This document shows positions 14,708-22,074 of a DNA stretch of 22,368 nucleotides, in pieces. The stretch comes from a virus: positions 1-22,368 of IMG/VR virus record IMGVR_UViG_3300032053_000578; one strand, given 5' to 3'. A program made the position numbers and the translations under genes. The notes under the pieces were generated by a model. The model made no database searches. It was given only the letters and a program-made list of their open reading frames with translations, and was not told where the DNA came from. The stretch's first letter is position 1. Each line of letters starts with the position of its first letter.

Positions 14708-17618
14708 CGAAGTCCTGATCCACATCAAGGGGAAGGACGATGCCTCCTCTGTTATAGGCGGCGTGGAGAACAAGGCCAAGGGTCTGGGCTCTGCGCTAGG
14801 CGGCGTTGCCAAGATCGCGGGCGGCTTCATCGTAGCCCAGGGCATTATGAAACTGGGCGGCTTCCTTATGGATGCTGCCGATGCCGCCAAGGAAGATCAG
14901 GCATCCGTCCAGCGCCTTCAGCAGGCCTACAAGAACGCCGAGGGCGGCGTTGCGGGCTTCACCGGCTGGATGGATAAGGCAGTCCAGGCCGGTCAGGACA
15001 TGGCCTTCAGCGACGACCAGATACGCGACTCCCTTTCCATGCTGGTGGCGCAGACCGGCAGCGCAACCGAGGCCCAGAAGCGGCTCGCCCTAGCGCAAGA
15101 CCTCTCCCGTGGCGCAAACATCGACCTGGTGACAGCCTCCAGGCTACTGGGCAAGGTCACCGATGAGAACGTTAGCGTCCTGGCCCGCTATGGCATTGCG
15201 GCCAAGAAGGGCATGACCGAGACCGAACTCTTCGGGATGCTCCAACAGAAGTTCGGCGGTCAGGCGACGGCATTCGCTGACTCCACCGCAGGCGCGATGG
15301 AGCGCTCCCAGATCAAGATGGGCGAGTTGAAGGAGACGATCGGCTACGCCGTCCTCCCCATCATGACAGCCCTGGCCTCGTTTGTAGCCGACAAACTGAT
15401 CCCCGCCGCGCAGGAACTCGCGGATACGTGGATTCCCCGCATCACGAGCGCCTTCAATACGGCGAAGGAGACCCTACAACCTCTCATCGACAAGCTAGGT
15501 GAGTGGATCGAGGTGCTACAAAAGAACAAGGATGTCTCGATGGCCGCATCCGCTGTCATCGGCGGCGTCCTGGTAGGGGCATTCATTGCCCTAGCCGTTG
15601 CCGCCGGAACCGCAGCAGTCGGTGTGATTGCGGCAACATGGCCCTTCATCGCGGCAGGCGTTGCCATCGCCGCAGTAATTGCCATCATTGTCCTGGCCAT
15701 TAAGCGCTGGGATGATATCACCGAGGCCTTCCGCAATGCGTCTGTCCCACTCAAGGCCCTGATAGTCGTCCTTGGCTTGATACTCGCTCCGATCCTCGCC
15801 CCAATCGTGGCGCTCGCCTCTCTGGGCGTCGCCATCAAACTTCTAGCCACCAACTGGAAGACGATCTGGGACGGGATGAAGACAGTTGCCCAGGTCGCGG
15901 TCAACTCGATCATCGAGATCATAGCCAAGGTCATAGACGCGTTTTCGGGCGTGCTCGGATTCATTGCGAGTGTAGTTAACAAGATTCCTGACTGGGTGCC
16001 TGGTATCAGTAGAGTCAAGGACGCACTCAACAGCGCGTCAGGCGCTACCGCTGGCTGGGCTGACCAGGTGCGCGGCCTGAAGGTCGACCTCGTTGACTCG
16101 GCCGGTGCCATGAGTATGTGGGAAAGCGGACTGCGACAGGTTTTGGCGATGCGCGCTGCCTACTACAATGACACGGCACTCCTGCTCAACCGCGCGGACG
16201 TCGCTAACATATCCATCCCCGCGAATGCACCGCCAATCGATACCGGCGGCGGGGCCGCAGAAGAGGTCTTCCGTGGCCTAGACGCCGACCTTGCGGCCCT
16301 GCGCGCCCAGATGATCGCTACTGCCGAGGAGGGTGTGGGGCGGCTTAACTGGGCCATCGAGGGCGAAGAGCACGTGTTGGAGGGCCTGGGGACGGCGCTA
16401 GAGGCTGCCCAGAAACAGCACGCCGACCTAGAGACGCAACTACAGTCAGCCACCGACGCGATGAACGGGTGGCAGAACGCATCGCTTAGGGGCACGGACG
16501 CCTTCTCAGACACCCAGGAGCGGTTCGCCCGCTCGATGGATCAACTCCAACTCAAGATCAATAACCTCGAGCTGAAGAAACTGGGTATGAAGGAGGGGAG
16601 CGACGGCGTCAAGGAGATCGACCTCCAGATCAAGGCCCTCAATGGGGACATGGACGAGCTGCGCCTCAAGGCCTCGAACGCAAAGCTAAGCGAGAACCTG
16701 GCCCTAGACCCTCTGAAACAGCAACTTGCAGAACTGTTCAACCCCGTTAAGGAATACACCTTTGATCAGATCGTCGCTGGCTGGAAGGAAGCCAAGGCCA
16801 AGGTAGACGAATATGGCGGCAGCATCCTCACACTGGATGCGTATATGGCACAACTCGAGGACTCCCAGAAGCGCCATCAGACCATTCTCGATACCATGAA
16901 GACGGCCTACACCGATCTCCAGACCGCCCTAGACACGGGCATCAACGCGGCTATCAAGGAAGCCTGGGACGCCCGTGGCGGCGATGACATAATTAAGAGC
17001 ATCGAAGAGGCCTTCGCAGCCATCGACCGAGGCGACAAGAGCGCCGCCGACGCTGCGATGGCGTCCGCCCTATCCCTATGGGACGAGATCAAGGCCCTCG
17101 TGCCTGGGGCAGAGACGGGGATATTCGCGCCGCTAGAGAAGGTCTTGAAGGACGCCGAGACGAGTATCAACGTTGATGTCACCGGCATGTCAGACAAGGT
17201 AACCGGCGCGGTGGGCACGGTGGCAACCGGCGTTGCTACAGGGCTGGGGGCGGTTCAATCCACCCTCAAGGATGTTGTGGCCTTCTATCTCGAGGCCGTC
17301 CGCAACCGCGCGGATATCATAATCGATAGGCTCAATGGTCTTCCCTCTTACCTCGTCGACATAGTAAGCGCTATCGCCAACATCAGCATCCCTAGCGCCC
17401 AGGGCGGCGCGTCCGTTATAAAGGCGGGCCTGTTGAACGTCCACGCGAAGGAGACCGTCGTTCCTGAGGGTGACGTGATGGTAGGGGGCGGGCGCGGCGG
17501 CGGGGATACCCACATCCACATGCACGTGCAGGGCAGCATTCTCAGCGAGCGCGACATCGAGAAGATCATCGCCGACGCCTTCCGGCACGGCAAATATAGG
17601 GGATTGGTGACGACGTAA
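14700..17618 (+). CDS. Tape measure protein
   Basis: A 972-aa protein, the longest in the window. The start has GAGGACAAG upstream and overlaps the chaperone by 8 bp. The N-terminus is glycine/alanine-rich and helical (GGVENKAKGLGSALGGVAKIAGGF), followed by a conserved block around AFSDDQIRDSLSMLVAQTG and LARYGIAAKKGMTETELF. Residues about 280-385 hold several hydrophobic helices (AVIGGVLVGAFIALAVAAGT, FIAAGVAIAAVIAIIVLAI, ALIVVLGLILAPILAPIVAL), and the rest is long amphipathic helix. It sets tail length; at about 0.15 nm per residue the tail would be about 145 nm. No lytic or peptidase domain is evident. Confidence 0.95.
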   Translation: MGNEVLIHIKGKDDASSVIGGVENKAKGLGSALGGVAKIAGGFIVAQGIMKLGGFLMDAADAAKEDQASVQRLQQAYKNAEGGVAGFTGWMDKAVQAGQDMAFSDDQIRDSLSMLVAQTGSATEAQKRLALAQDLSRGANIDLVTASRLLGKVTDENVSVLARYGIAAKKGMTETELFGMLQQKFGGQATAFADSTAGAMERSQIKMGELKETIGYAVLPIMTALASFVADKLIPAAQELADTWIPRITSAFNTAKETLQPLIDKLGEWIEVLQKNKDVSMAASAVIGGVLVGAFIALAVAAGTAAVGVIAATWPFIAAGVAIAAVIAIIVLAIKRWDDITEAFRNASVPLKALIVVLGLILAPILAPIVALASLGVAIKLLATNWKTIWDGMKTVAQVAVNSIIEIIAKVIDAFSGVLGFIASVVNKIPDWVPGISRVKDALNSASGATAGWADQVRGLKVDLVDSAGAMSMWESGLRQVLAMRAAYYNDTALLLNRADVANISIPANAPPIDTGGGAAEEVFRGLDADLAALRAQMIATAEEGVGRLNWAIEGEEHVLEGLGTALEAAQKQHADLETQLQSATDAMNGWQNASLRGTDAFSDTQERFARSMDQLQLKINNLELKKLGMKEGSDGVKEIDLQIKALNGDMDELRLKASNAKLSENLALDPLKQQLAELFNPVKEYTFDQIVAGWKEAKAKVDEYGGSILTLDAYMAQLEDSQKRHQTILDTMKTAYTDLQTALDTGINAAIKEAWDARGGDDIIKSIEEAFAAIDRGDKSAADAAMASALSLWDEIKALVPGAETGIFAPLEKVLKDAETSINVDVTGMSDKVTGAVGTVATGVATGLGAVQSTLKDVVAFYLEAVRNRADIIIDRLNGLPSYLVDIVSAIANISIPSAQGGASVIKAGLLNVHAKETVVPEGDVMVGGGRGGGDTHIHMHVQGSILSERDIEKIIADAFRHGKYRGLVTT

Positions 17619-19948
17619 TGGATGTTGATTATCTGGTTGAGGTTAACTGGGAAGATGACCAGGTTGACCTTGCCGCGTTCTATTGGTGGTGTCACTACCC
17701 CTACTGCAACATCACCGGCGACGTGATGAGCGTTGAGGCACTACAGGGGCGCGACTATTCGAGTGCGCCTGCCCGATGTTCACCAGGCACGCTACGGGCG
17801 CTGGCGCGAAACGACGCGGGCACCTATAGTCCGGATGGCCCCCTAGCGGGGCACCTCGGTGCAGGACACGCCCTACGCCTGTCTGGGGGCGTGCGTGATA
17901 CCTCTCAAGCCGCCAAGTTCGTGGCCGCCGATACCCGCTACTTGGTGCACGCCGATAGCGCCGCCCTTTCTGTTGGTGACATCTATTGGGATCTCGTTGT
18001 GTGGGCCAAGGTGGCGGCACCTGGAAACAACCAGGGCATCGTGTTCAAGGGCGTGAGCTTCGCCGCCGCTACTGATTACGAGTATCTACTAGAAGTCAAC
18101 GGTAGCCGGTTCACCTTCTACGCCCGAAACACCGCGAACACTGCCCACCAGAGCGTTACTGCCACCAACTTCGGCAACGTCCCCGCCAACACCTGGTGCA
18201 TGGTGCACGTCTACCACGACCCCGTAGCCAACATCCTGGGCATCGATGTCAACGCAGGAGTGCCCAACACGGCAGCGGCTGCCGGTGGTATCCGCGACGA
18301 CGTCGCTGACTTTCAGGTCGGGCGGCTGCGCAACGGAGCCAACAACTACTACGTAGACGCAGACATCGGCCCTCTGGCCATCTGGAAGCCCCTAACCACC
18401 AACCTAACGGCGGCGCAACTGACCTGGCTCTACAATTCGGGATATGGGCGGGACGTCACTGAGTGGGCCGTCGCTGATACGGACGGCGCATACCTCCTTC
18501 TTGATGTTACCCAGAATCCCATAGCGACGAGCCTATGGCAAATGGACGAGGCCTCGGGCACGCGGGTCGACCACCGTGCTGGTCAAGACCTGACGGAATC
18601 GGGCGGCGTTATTTCCTCTGAGGATGGTCTGGAAACAAAACGTTTCTACAGCTTATGGCAGGGCGAGCTGGACAAGTTGACGCCCTCCTCCCCCGCCGAC
18701 CGCACTAAAACCGTAACCGTTGAGGGGCTCGGCAGCTTGGCGCAACTCTCCCGCGTCAAGAAGCTCACTTTGACCACCGCCGGACAGCCGACAGGCACAT
18801 GGATTGAGGACATCCTCACGGCGCTAGCCGCGGGCATTCTCCTAATAGACTTCGATACTGGCCAGACCACCACCGCTGATTTTTACCAAGAGGAGGAATC
18901 CGCCCTAGAACTAACCCGCCAACTAGAGGATACCGAAGGCTTCGGTCTAGTTTATGAGGAACTCTCTGTGGACGCCGCAGTGAGCGGGTGGCGGTCAGGC
19001 ACCCTGTTTCGTAACCTACTTGGCTATGCCGATAGATACCGTCGGCAGTTGCGGGCGCGGTCACTAGTGAGCCAAGCCACATTTAGTGACGCCCCTGGTG
19101 CTGGCGACATCCCGATACGTGACCTAGTGAAGGAAGATGACTCCGGCGAGATTTTCAACTGGGTTCAGGCCGACGTGCCCTCCCAGGAGACTGTGGGCGG
19201 GGTATCCGTGCTATGGACAGGCAAGCTAGGCGCTCTCGGCTACCTCGGGCTCTATCCAGGCAAGACATACAAGTTCACCGCAACCTATACCCCTTCAGCG
19301 AACGGCGGATATGTTGTTTGGACAGACCCCCTGGCAGGAACGGACGTTACCATTGACACCACCAAGGGAAGCTCTGTCTACACCATCGGCGGCATCGTGA
19401 AGCGCAGCACGGAGATGGCGTTCACGATCACCAACAACTCCATGACGAAGTTCCTCTACGTGACATTGATACAGGCACGGGGCGCTCCCCACACGTTCAC
19501 GACGCCTATGCAAGTCGTTGCTGAGGATGCCAACAGCATCGCGACCTACGGGAAGCGGAAATGTCCACTGTCGAAGACCTGGTTTGATGGCTACGAGGAT
19601 GCCCTAAACTTTTGCGACTACACCGTGGGCCGCTACAAAGACCCCCACGCGCGGCTGATGTTGACCTACGTGGCTAGTAGGGACGTAGCCTCAATGACCC
19701 AGGCGCTACAACGGCGCATCGGAGACCGCATTACGGTTGAGGCGGACGGGCCAGCGGGCCTGGGCATCAACGAGGACTTCTACATTGAGAACATCCACCA
19801 CGCGATCAACAACGGCAGGACGCTGCACATCGTCACCTATGAACTGGTGGCCTGCTCGGGCGATGGGGCTTACCTGATAGTGGACTACAGCGCGTTGGAA
19901 TACGCGGCGGCGCACCCAGATGACCCCACCAGTAGATTGGAGTATTAG
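17618..19948 (+). CDS. Baseplate or distal tail protein with embedded LamG domain
   Basis: A 776-aa protein starting at TAATG after the tape measure. The N-terminus (MDVDYLVEVNWEDDQVDL, then VMSVEALQGRDYSSAPARCSPGTLRALARNDAGTYSP) looks like a tail hub or distal tail protein. Residues about 95-280 form a LamG/ConA-like jellyroll (YWDLVVWAKVAAPGNNQGIV, YEYLLEVNGSRFTFYARN, WCMVHVYHD, then IGPLAIWKPLTTNLTAAQLTWLYNSG). The C-terminal part (PLSKTWFDGYEDALNFCDYTVGRYKDPHARLML, QRRIGDRITVEAD, FYIENIHHAINNGRTLHIVTYELV) is typical of baseplate hub proteins. It should form the tail tip, with the LamG unit a likely receptor or glycan binder. Domain borders are approximate. Confidence 0.82.
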   Translation: MDVDYLVEVNWEDDQVDLAAFYWWCHYPYCNITGDVMSVEALQGRDYSSAPARCSPGTLRALARNDAGTYSPDGPLAGHLGAGHALRLSGGVRDTSQAAKFVAADTRYLVHADSAALSVGDIYWDLVVWAKVAAPGNNQGIVFKGVSFAAATDYEYLLEVNGSRFTFYARNTANTAHQSVTATNFGNVPANTWCMVHVYHDPVANILGIDVNAGVPNTAAAAGGIRDDVADFQVGRLRNGANNYYVDADIGPLAIWKPLTTNLTAAQLTWLYNSGYGRDVTEWAVADTDGAYLLLDVTQNPIATSLWQMDEASGTRVDHRAGQDLTESGGVISSEDGLETKRFYSLWQGELDKLTPSSPADRTKTVTVEGLGSLAQLSRVKKLTLTTAGQPTGTWIEDILTALAAGILLIDFDTGQTTTADFYQEEESALELTRQLEDTEGFGLVYEELSVDAAVSGWRSGTLFRNLLGYADRYRRQLRARSLVSQATFSDAPGAGDIPIRDLVKEDDSGEIFNWVQADVPSQETVGGVSVLWTGKLGALGYLGLYPGKTYKFTATYTPSANGGYVVWTDPLAGTDVTIDTTKGSSVYTIGGIVKRSTEMAFTITNNSMTKFLYVTLIQARGAPHTFTTPMQVVAEDANSIATYGKRKCPLSKTWFDGYEDALNFCDYTVGRYKDPHARLMLTYVASRDVASMTQALQRRIGDRITVEADGPAGLGINEDFYIENIHHAINNGRTLHIVTYELVACSGDGAYLIVDYSALEYAAAHPDDPTSRLEY

Positions 19949-19950
19949 AA

Positions 19951-20571
19951 ATGGCATGGACAGCACCTAGAACATGGGTCGCCGGTGAGCTAGTTACCAA
20001 GGCCCTTTTGGACGAGCAGATACGCGACAATGAGTTGGTCTTGCATGACGACGTGGCTAGCATGATTCCTGAGCCCGTAGAGCCCGTTACGGGCGTATCG
20101 GCGGGCGTTGCCCTAGCCGCTAACAACACCACGGCGCACCTGGGCGTGGTTAGAATTCCCAGGCCCATCACAACTACACGCATCCTCTACAACATCAGCG
20201 CCGCCGGTGGGGGCGCAACTAGCGCGGTGCGAATCACCCTCTACAGTGAAGACGGGCAGACCATAATCTTCAACGTGACGGACGTGTGTGGGGCGAACAC
20301 TGGTATCCGGCCCATTGACATCGCCGCAACGATTGAGGCGGGAAACTACATCCTGCTCATCTGTCACTCGGTCTACAACACAAGCGCCAAGGTGATCACG
20401 CGTTTCGTCTACGATGTCACATTCTGTTCTGCTGACTACGCCGGATACGCTGACCTTTCGGGCACGTTGACCATCGCGGGCGGCGCGGCCCCAGCTACGA
20501 TAGACCCCACAGCCTTCACTACCGTGGCCGCTGCGTTGATACCCGTAGTGCGATTCCTGGGAACTCCATAA
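19951..20571 (+). CDS. Tail-fibre-like protein
   Basis: A 206-aa protein with GGAG upstream, last gene of the morphogenesis operon. The N-terminus AWTAPRTWVAGELVTKALLDEQIRDNELVL matches the short attachment motif commonly found at the start of phage tail-fibre and tip proteins. The rest is beta-rich, small-residue sequence like a fibre or jellyroll tip. It probably binds the baseplate protein encoded just before it and contributes to host recognition. Two terminator-like hairpins follow. Confidence 0.75.
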   Translation: MAWTAPRTWVAGELVTKALLDEQIRDNELVLHDDVASMIPEPVEPVTGVSAGVALAANNTTAHLGVVRIPRPITTTRILYNISAAGGGATSAVRITLYSEDGQTIIFNVTDVCGANTGIRPIDIAATIEAGNYILLICHSVYNTSAKVITRFVYDVTFCSADYAGYADLSGTLTIAGGAAPATIDPTAFTTVAAALIPVVRFLGTP

Positions 20572-20589
20572 CATAGCTAACAAGGCAGA

Positions 20590-20610
20590 CGGCGGTGGCC
20601 CCTTCCGCCG
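20590..20610 (+). other. Small GC hairpin after the fibre gene
   Basis: CGGCGG (20590-20595) pairs with CCGCCG (20605-20610), loop of 9. It directly precedes the terminator at 20616-20640 and may act with it. Confidence 0.4.
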
Positions 20611-20615
20611 AACAC

Positions 20616-20640
20616 GGCCCCCAAAGGGGGTCGTTTCTGC
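20616..20640 (+). terminator. Putative terminator of the morphogenesis operon
   Basis: GGCCCCC (20616-20622) and GGGGGTC (20626-20632) form a 7-bp stem (one G-T wobble) around an AAA loop, followed by GTTTCTGC. The tail is only moderately T-rich, but the position right after the last structural gene and before a gene on the other strand fits. Confidence 0.6.
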
Positions 20641-20676
20641 AACAAGAAGAGGGCCGAGCAGGGAGCCCGACCCTCT
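20641..20676 (-). terminator. Putative terminator for the minus-strand RAMA-like gene
   Basis: Read on the minus strand, AGAGGGTCG pairs with CGGCCCTCT (one T-G wobble), loop of 11, followed by TTCTTGTT. On the plus strand the same place has a C-A mismatch, so it works better in the minus direction. It lies 18 bp past the stop of that gene. Confidence 0.65.
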
Positions 20677-20693
20677 CCAACAACCTGGGGGCG

Positions 20694-20972
20694 CTAGGCC
20701 GACGTCTCGACGGGGGCTCGAGTGACTCTGGAGTGCGGTTTGCGCGCCTTTCTGGGGGTCGGTGCCTTGGGGACATTGGCACCCTCCACGCTCCAGAAAC
20801 GCCAACCGTTGACCGCGCACTTCGTGATAGCCATGGCCGCTGAGGATGGGCTCTTGAATTCGCGCCCGTCCTCCAGCCGGTATCCGCCCTCCACGACCGT
20901 GGCTGTGTGCTCTGCCTTGCGGTAGCGGCCCACCAACCGTGTCCCGATCGCCAGGTTCCTGTTCTCGATCAT
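20694..20972 (-). CDS. RAMA-like (modified-DNA reader type) small protein
   Basis: The only convincing minus-strand gene. The ATG at 20972 is chosen because AGGGAGGTGA lies 6 bp upstream; an in-frame TTG at 20993 is less likely. The 92-aa product has a core LAIGTRLVGRYRKAEHTATV, GGYRLEDGREFKSPSSAAMAI and ending VNGWRFWSVEG, which closely fits the RAMA domain, and more loosely DUF2924. RAMA domains have been predicted from sequence analysis to read modified DNA in restriction-related proteins. The C-terminus is basic and proline-rich (PKAPTPRKARKPHSRV), suitable for nucleic-acid contact. Possible roles are anti-restriction, a DNA-binding regulator, or the otherwise missing lysogeny control. 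Function unproven. Confidence 0.72.
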   Translation of the reverse strand: MIENRNLAIGTRLVGRYRKAEHTATVVEGGYRLEDGREFKSPSSAAMAITKCAVNGWRFWSVEGANVPKAPTPRKARKPHSRVTRAPVETSA

Positions 20973-20978
20973 CCTGCT

Positions 20979-20988
20979 CACCTCCCTT
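20979..20988 (-). promoter_or_regulatory. Strong ribosome-binding site of the RAMA-like gene
   Basis: AGGGAGGTGA on the minus strand, 6 bp before ATG 20972. It decides the start of that gene. Confidence 0.8.
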
Positions 20989-21043
20989 CGCAACCATCAA
21001 TCACTCGTGCGCTGGGGAAAGTCAAGCCCCCTGCATACCCCCT

Positions 21044-21064
21044 CCGAGGCCTTCGGGAACTCGG
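21044..21064 (+). repeat. 21-bp repeat flanking the HNH gene, left copy
   Basis: CCGAGGCCTTCGGGAACTCGG, found again with one change at 21467-21487. Each copy is preceded by a run of C. The repeat can fold (CCGAG/TTCGG or CCGAG/CTCGG). The left copy lies upstream of the HNH promoter region and outside both divergent genes. Confidence 0.85.
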
Positions 21065-21074
21065 GTTGACCGTT

Positions 21075-21080
21075 TATACT
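21075..21080 (+). promoter_or_regulatory. Possible -10 element of the HNH gene
   Basis: TATACT in the divergent region. A start about 7 bp downstream would give a roughly 24-nt leader containing AGGGGG ahead of ATG 21111. TTGACC lies only 3 bp upstream, too close to serve as its -35. Confidence 0.3.
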
Positions 21081-21110
21081 GACATCAGAATGAACGATCT
21101 AGGGGGACAA

Positions 21111-21461
21111 ATGCTACGACAGGGGCTTATCGACAAGATCGATTTCAACGGCCCAGGGGGTTGCTGGCTGTGGACGGGCTGGTGCAACCCGCGCGGCTAC
21201 GGCTACTCGGACTGGATGACCCTCGCCCACCGCGAGGTTTATCAGGCCCTGGTCGGGCCGATCCCCGAGGGGATGGATCTCGACCACCTCTGTTTCGTCA
21301 AGAACTGTTGCAACCCCGTGCACCTTGAGCCGGTGCCCCACAGGGTCAACATCAAGCGGAGCGGGCACGTTTACTCGGCGGCCCTCAAGCTGGCCTATGC
21401 CGAAGGCCGGAAGCCGCGTCCTTGCCACGGCGCGCATGGACAGTTTACGCGTTGTTGCTAG
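21111..21461 (+). CDS. HNH endonuclease (homing type)
   Basis: A 116-aa protein. ATG 21111 is chosen because AGGGGG lies 4 bp upstream; ATG 21090, in frame, would add 7 residues. The HNH fold is clear: GGCWLWTGWCNPRGYGYSD, LAHREVYQALVGPIPEGM, the catalytic LDHLC, then NCCNPVHLEPVPHRVNIKRSG carrying the N and final H. Such enzymes nick or cut DNA and often move themselves, alone or inside introns. The gene is bracketed by 21-bp repeats, the right copy only 5 bp after its TAG, and is followed by a structured non-coding stretch. Alternatively HNH proteins can assist terminase, but the distance from terL argues against that. Confidence 0.88.
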   Translation: MLRQGLIDKIDFNGPGGCWLWTGWCNPRGYGYSDWMTLAHREVYQALVGPIPEGMDLDHLCFVKNCCNPVHLEPVPHRVNIKRSGHVYSAALKLAYAEGRKPRPCHGAHGQFTRCC

Positions 21462-21466
21462 ACCCC

Positions 21467-21487
21467 CCGAGGCCTTCGGGAAGTCGG
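21467..21487 (+). repeat. 21-bp repeat flanking the HNH gene, right copy
   Basis: CCGAGGCCTTCGGGAAGTCGG, 20 of 21 bases identical to the copy at 21044-21064. Starts 5 bp after the HNH stop codon. Confidence 0.85.
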
Positions 21488-21880
21488 CAAGATGTGCGTT
21501 AATGGAAGCGATGAAAGAAACAAGGGGCCAAGTGGTAGGAGTTCAGAGCCGACGACAGTCGGCGATCACACCCCGTCCCAGTTTTGTGAGGGAACCTTCG
21601 TGGTGCGGCCAGACCCTGAGCCGCCGTCCGGTAATGCTGGGCCTGAGCGGACTCCCGAAAAGGGACACGATTGCTAGAGGAAACTCTAGGCCGACTAAAG
21701 GCAACGTATGTGGCCAGGCACCGTCCTGCCATCAAGGTTGCGCCTACTGCCCTTGCTAGGGTTCTCTACATAGTCTGACCAGAAACCTAACAAGATCTGG
21801 GGGGTTTTCCTCCCGCGTGAGACGCGGGGGGGTAGCCCCTCCGTGGACAAGACAGGAAGACCAGACAGGAGTTAGGCCAT
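21488..21880 (+). ncRNA. Highly structured non-coding region, possible group I intron-like RNA
   Basis: No convincing gene; the frames open here lack ribosome-binding sites or family features. Hairpins seen: GCCGAC-GACA-GTCGGC (21548-21563), GTCCG/CGGAC (21626-21652), TCCC/GGGA (21653-21665), CTAGAG-GAAA-CTCTAG with a GNRA tetraloop (21674-21689), TGGcCAGG/CCTGCCA (21711-21731) inside GCAAC/GTTGC (21701-21741), CCCT/AGGG (21750-21761), and a 10-bp stem 21809-21831 inside TCTGG/CCAGA and CCTAAC/GTTAGG (21786-21876). Motifs like group I elements occur in order: TTCAGAG (21542), CCTGAGCC (21615), CCGACTAAA (21691), ACATAGTCTG (21768). GACTA/TAGTC could be P7, and TGGTAGG (21533)/CCTACTG (21743) could be P3. 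The P7 flanks and J8/7 are not canonical and no splice sites are identified. Confidence 0.4.
21809..21831 (+). other. 10-bp GC stem with GAG loop
   Basis: CCTCCCGCGT (21809-21818) pairs with ACGCGGGGGG (21822-21831), one T-G wobble. Neither side carries a T-run that would make it a terminator; it is best read as part of the structured RNA domain. Confidence 0.6.
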
Positions 21881-22074
21881 TGAAGAGTGAGGGTTTGGAG
21901 TTACGGATCGGTTGCCTCCTACCAGCCGATCCCTCAGGCCTACAAGCCCCCACCCCTCAGCGGCCTAGCAGGATCACACTAGGGGATCGTAGAAGTCGAT
22001 TGGTATCTGGCTCAGGGGCGATAGGGATAGCGATGCTCCCCCTTGCATTTGACTCGTTAGGTGGTATGTTAACG
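21881..22074. other. Non-coding region ahead of the integrase
   Basis: No gene seen. It holds a perfect 7-bp inverted repeat, GGATCGG (21905-21911) with CCGATCC (21926-21932), and the symmetric site at 21964-21983. AGGTGG (22059-22064) is the integrase ribosome-binding site. No clear promoter is visible. In integrating phages this position, next to int, is where attP normally lies. Confidence 0.5.
21964..21983. other. Candidate attP core (20-bp symmetric site)
   Basis: CCTAG-cag-GATC-aca-CTAGG is an imperfect palindrome, symmetric in 14 of 20 positions, about 90 bp upstream of the integrase start. Serine integrases act on short imperfectly symmetric sites beside their gene. The crossover dinucleotide cannot be identified, and the bacterial partner site is not in the window. 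Confidence 0.3.

Noticed and set aside
20113-21000. A 295-codon open frame on the minus strand
   Set aside because: It overlaps the fibre gene and the RAMA-like gene in other frames and has low-complexity, arginine- and glycine-rich composition; it is a shadow.
21065-21080. TTGACC and TATACT as a full sigma-70 promoter
   Set aside because: The two boxes are only 3 bp apart, far too close to work together; only the -10-like box is kept, at low confidence.
21492-21677. A 61-codon plus-strand frame after the HNH gene
   Set aside because: No ribosome-binding site or family features; polar low-complexity sequence over structured DNA.
21325-21759. A 144-codon plus-strand frame running from the HNH gene into the non-coding region
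   Set aside because: Half of it overlaps the HNH gene in another frame, it has no ribosome-binding site, and its remainder coincides with precise RNA hairpins.
21809-21831. Rho-independent terminator at the 10-bp GC stem
   Set aside because: The T-run (GTTTTC) lies before the stem on the plus strand and neither strand has one after it.
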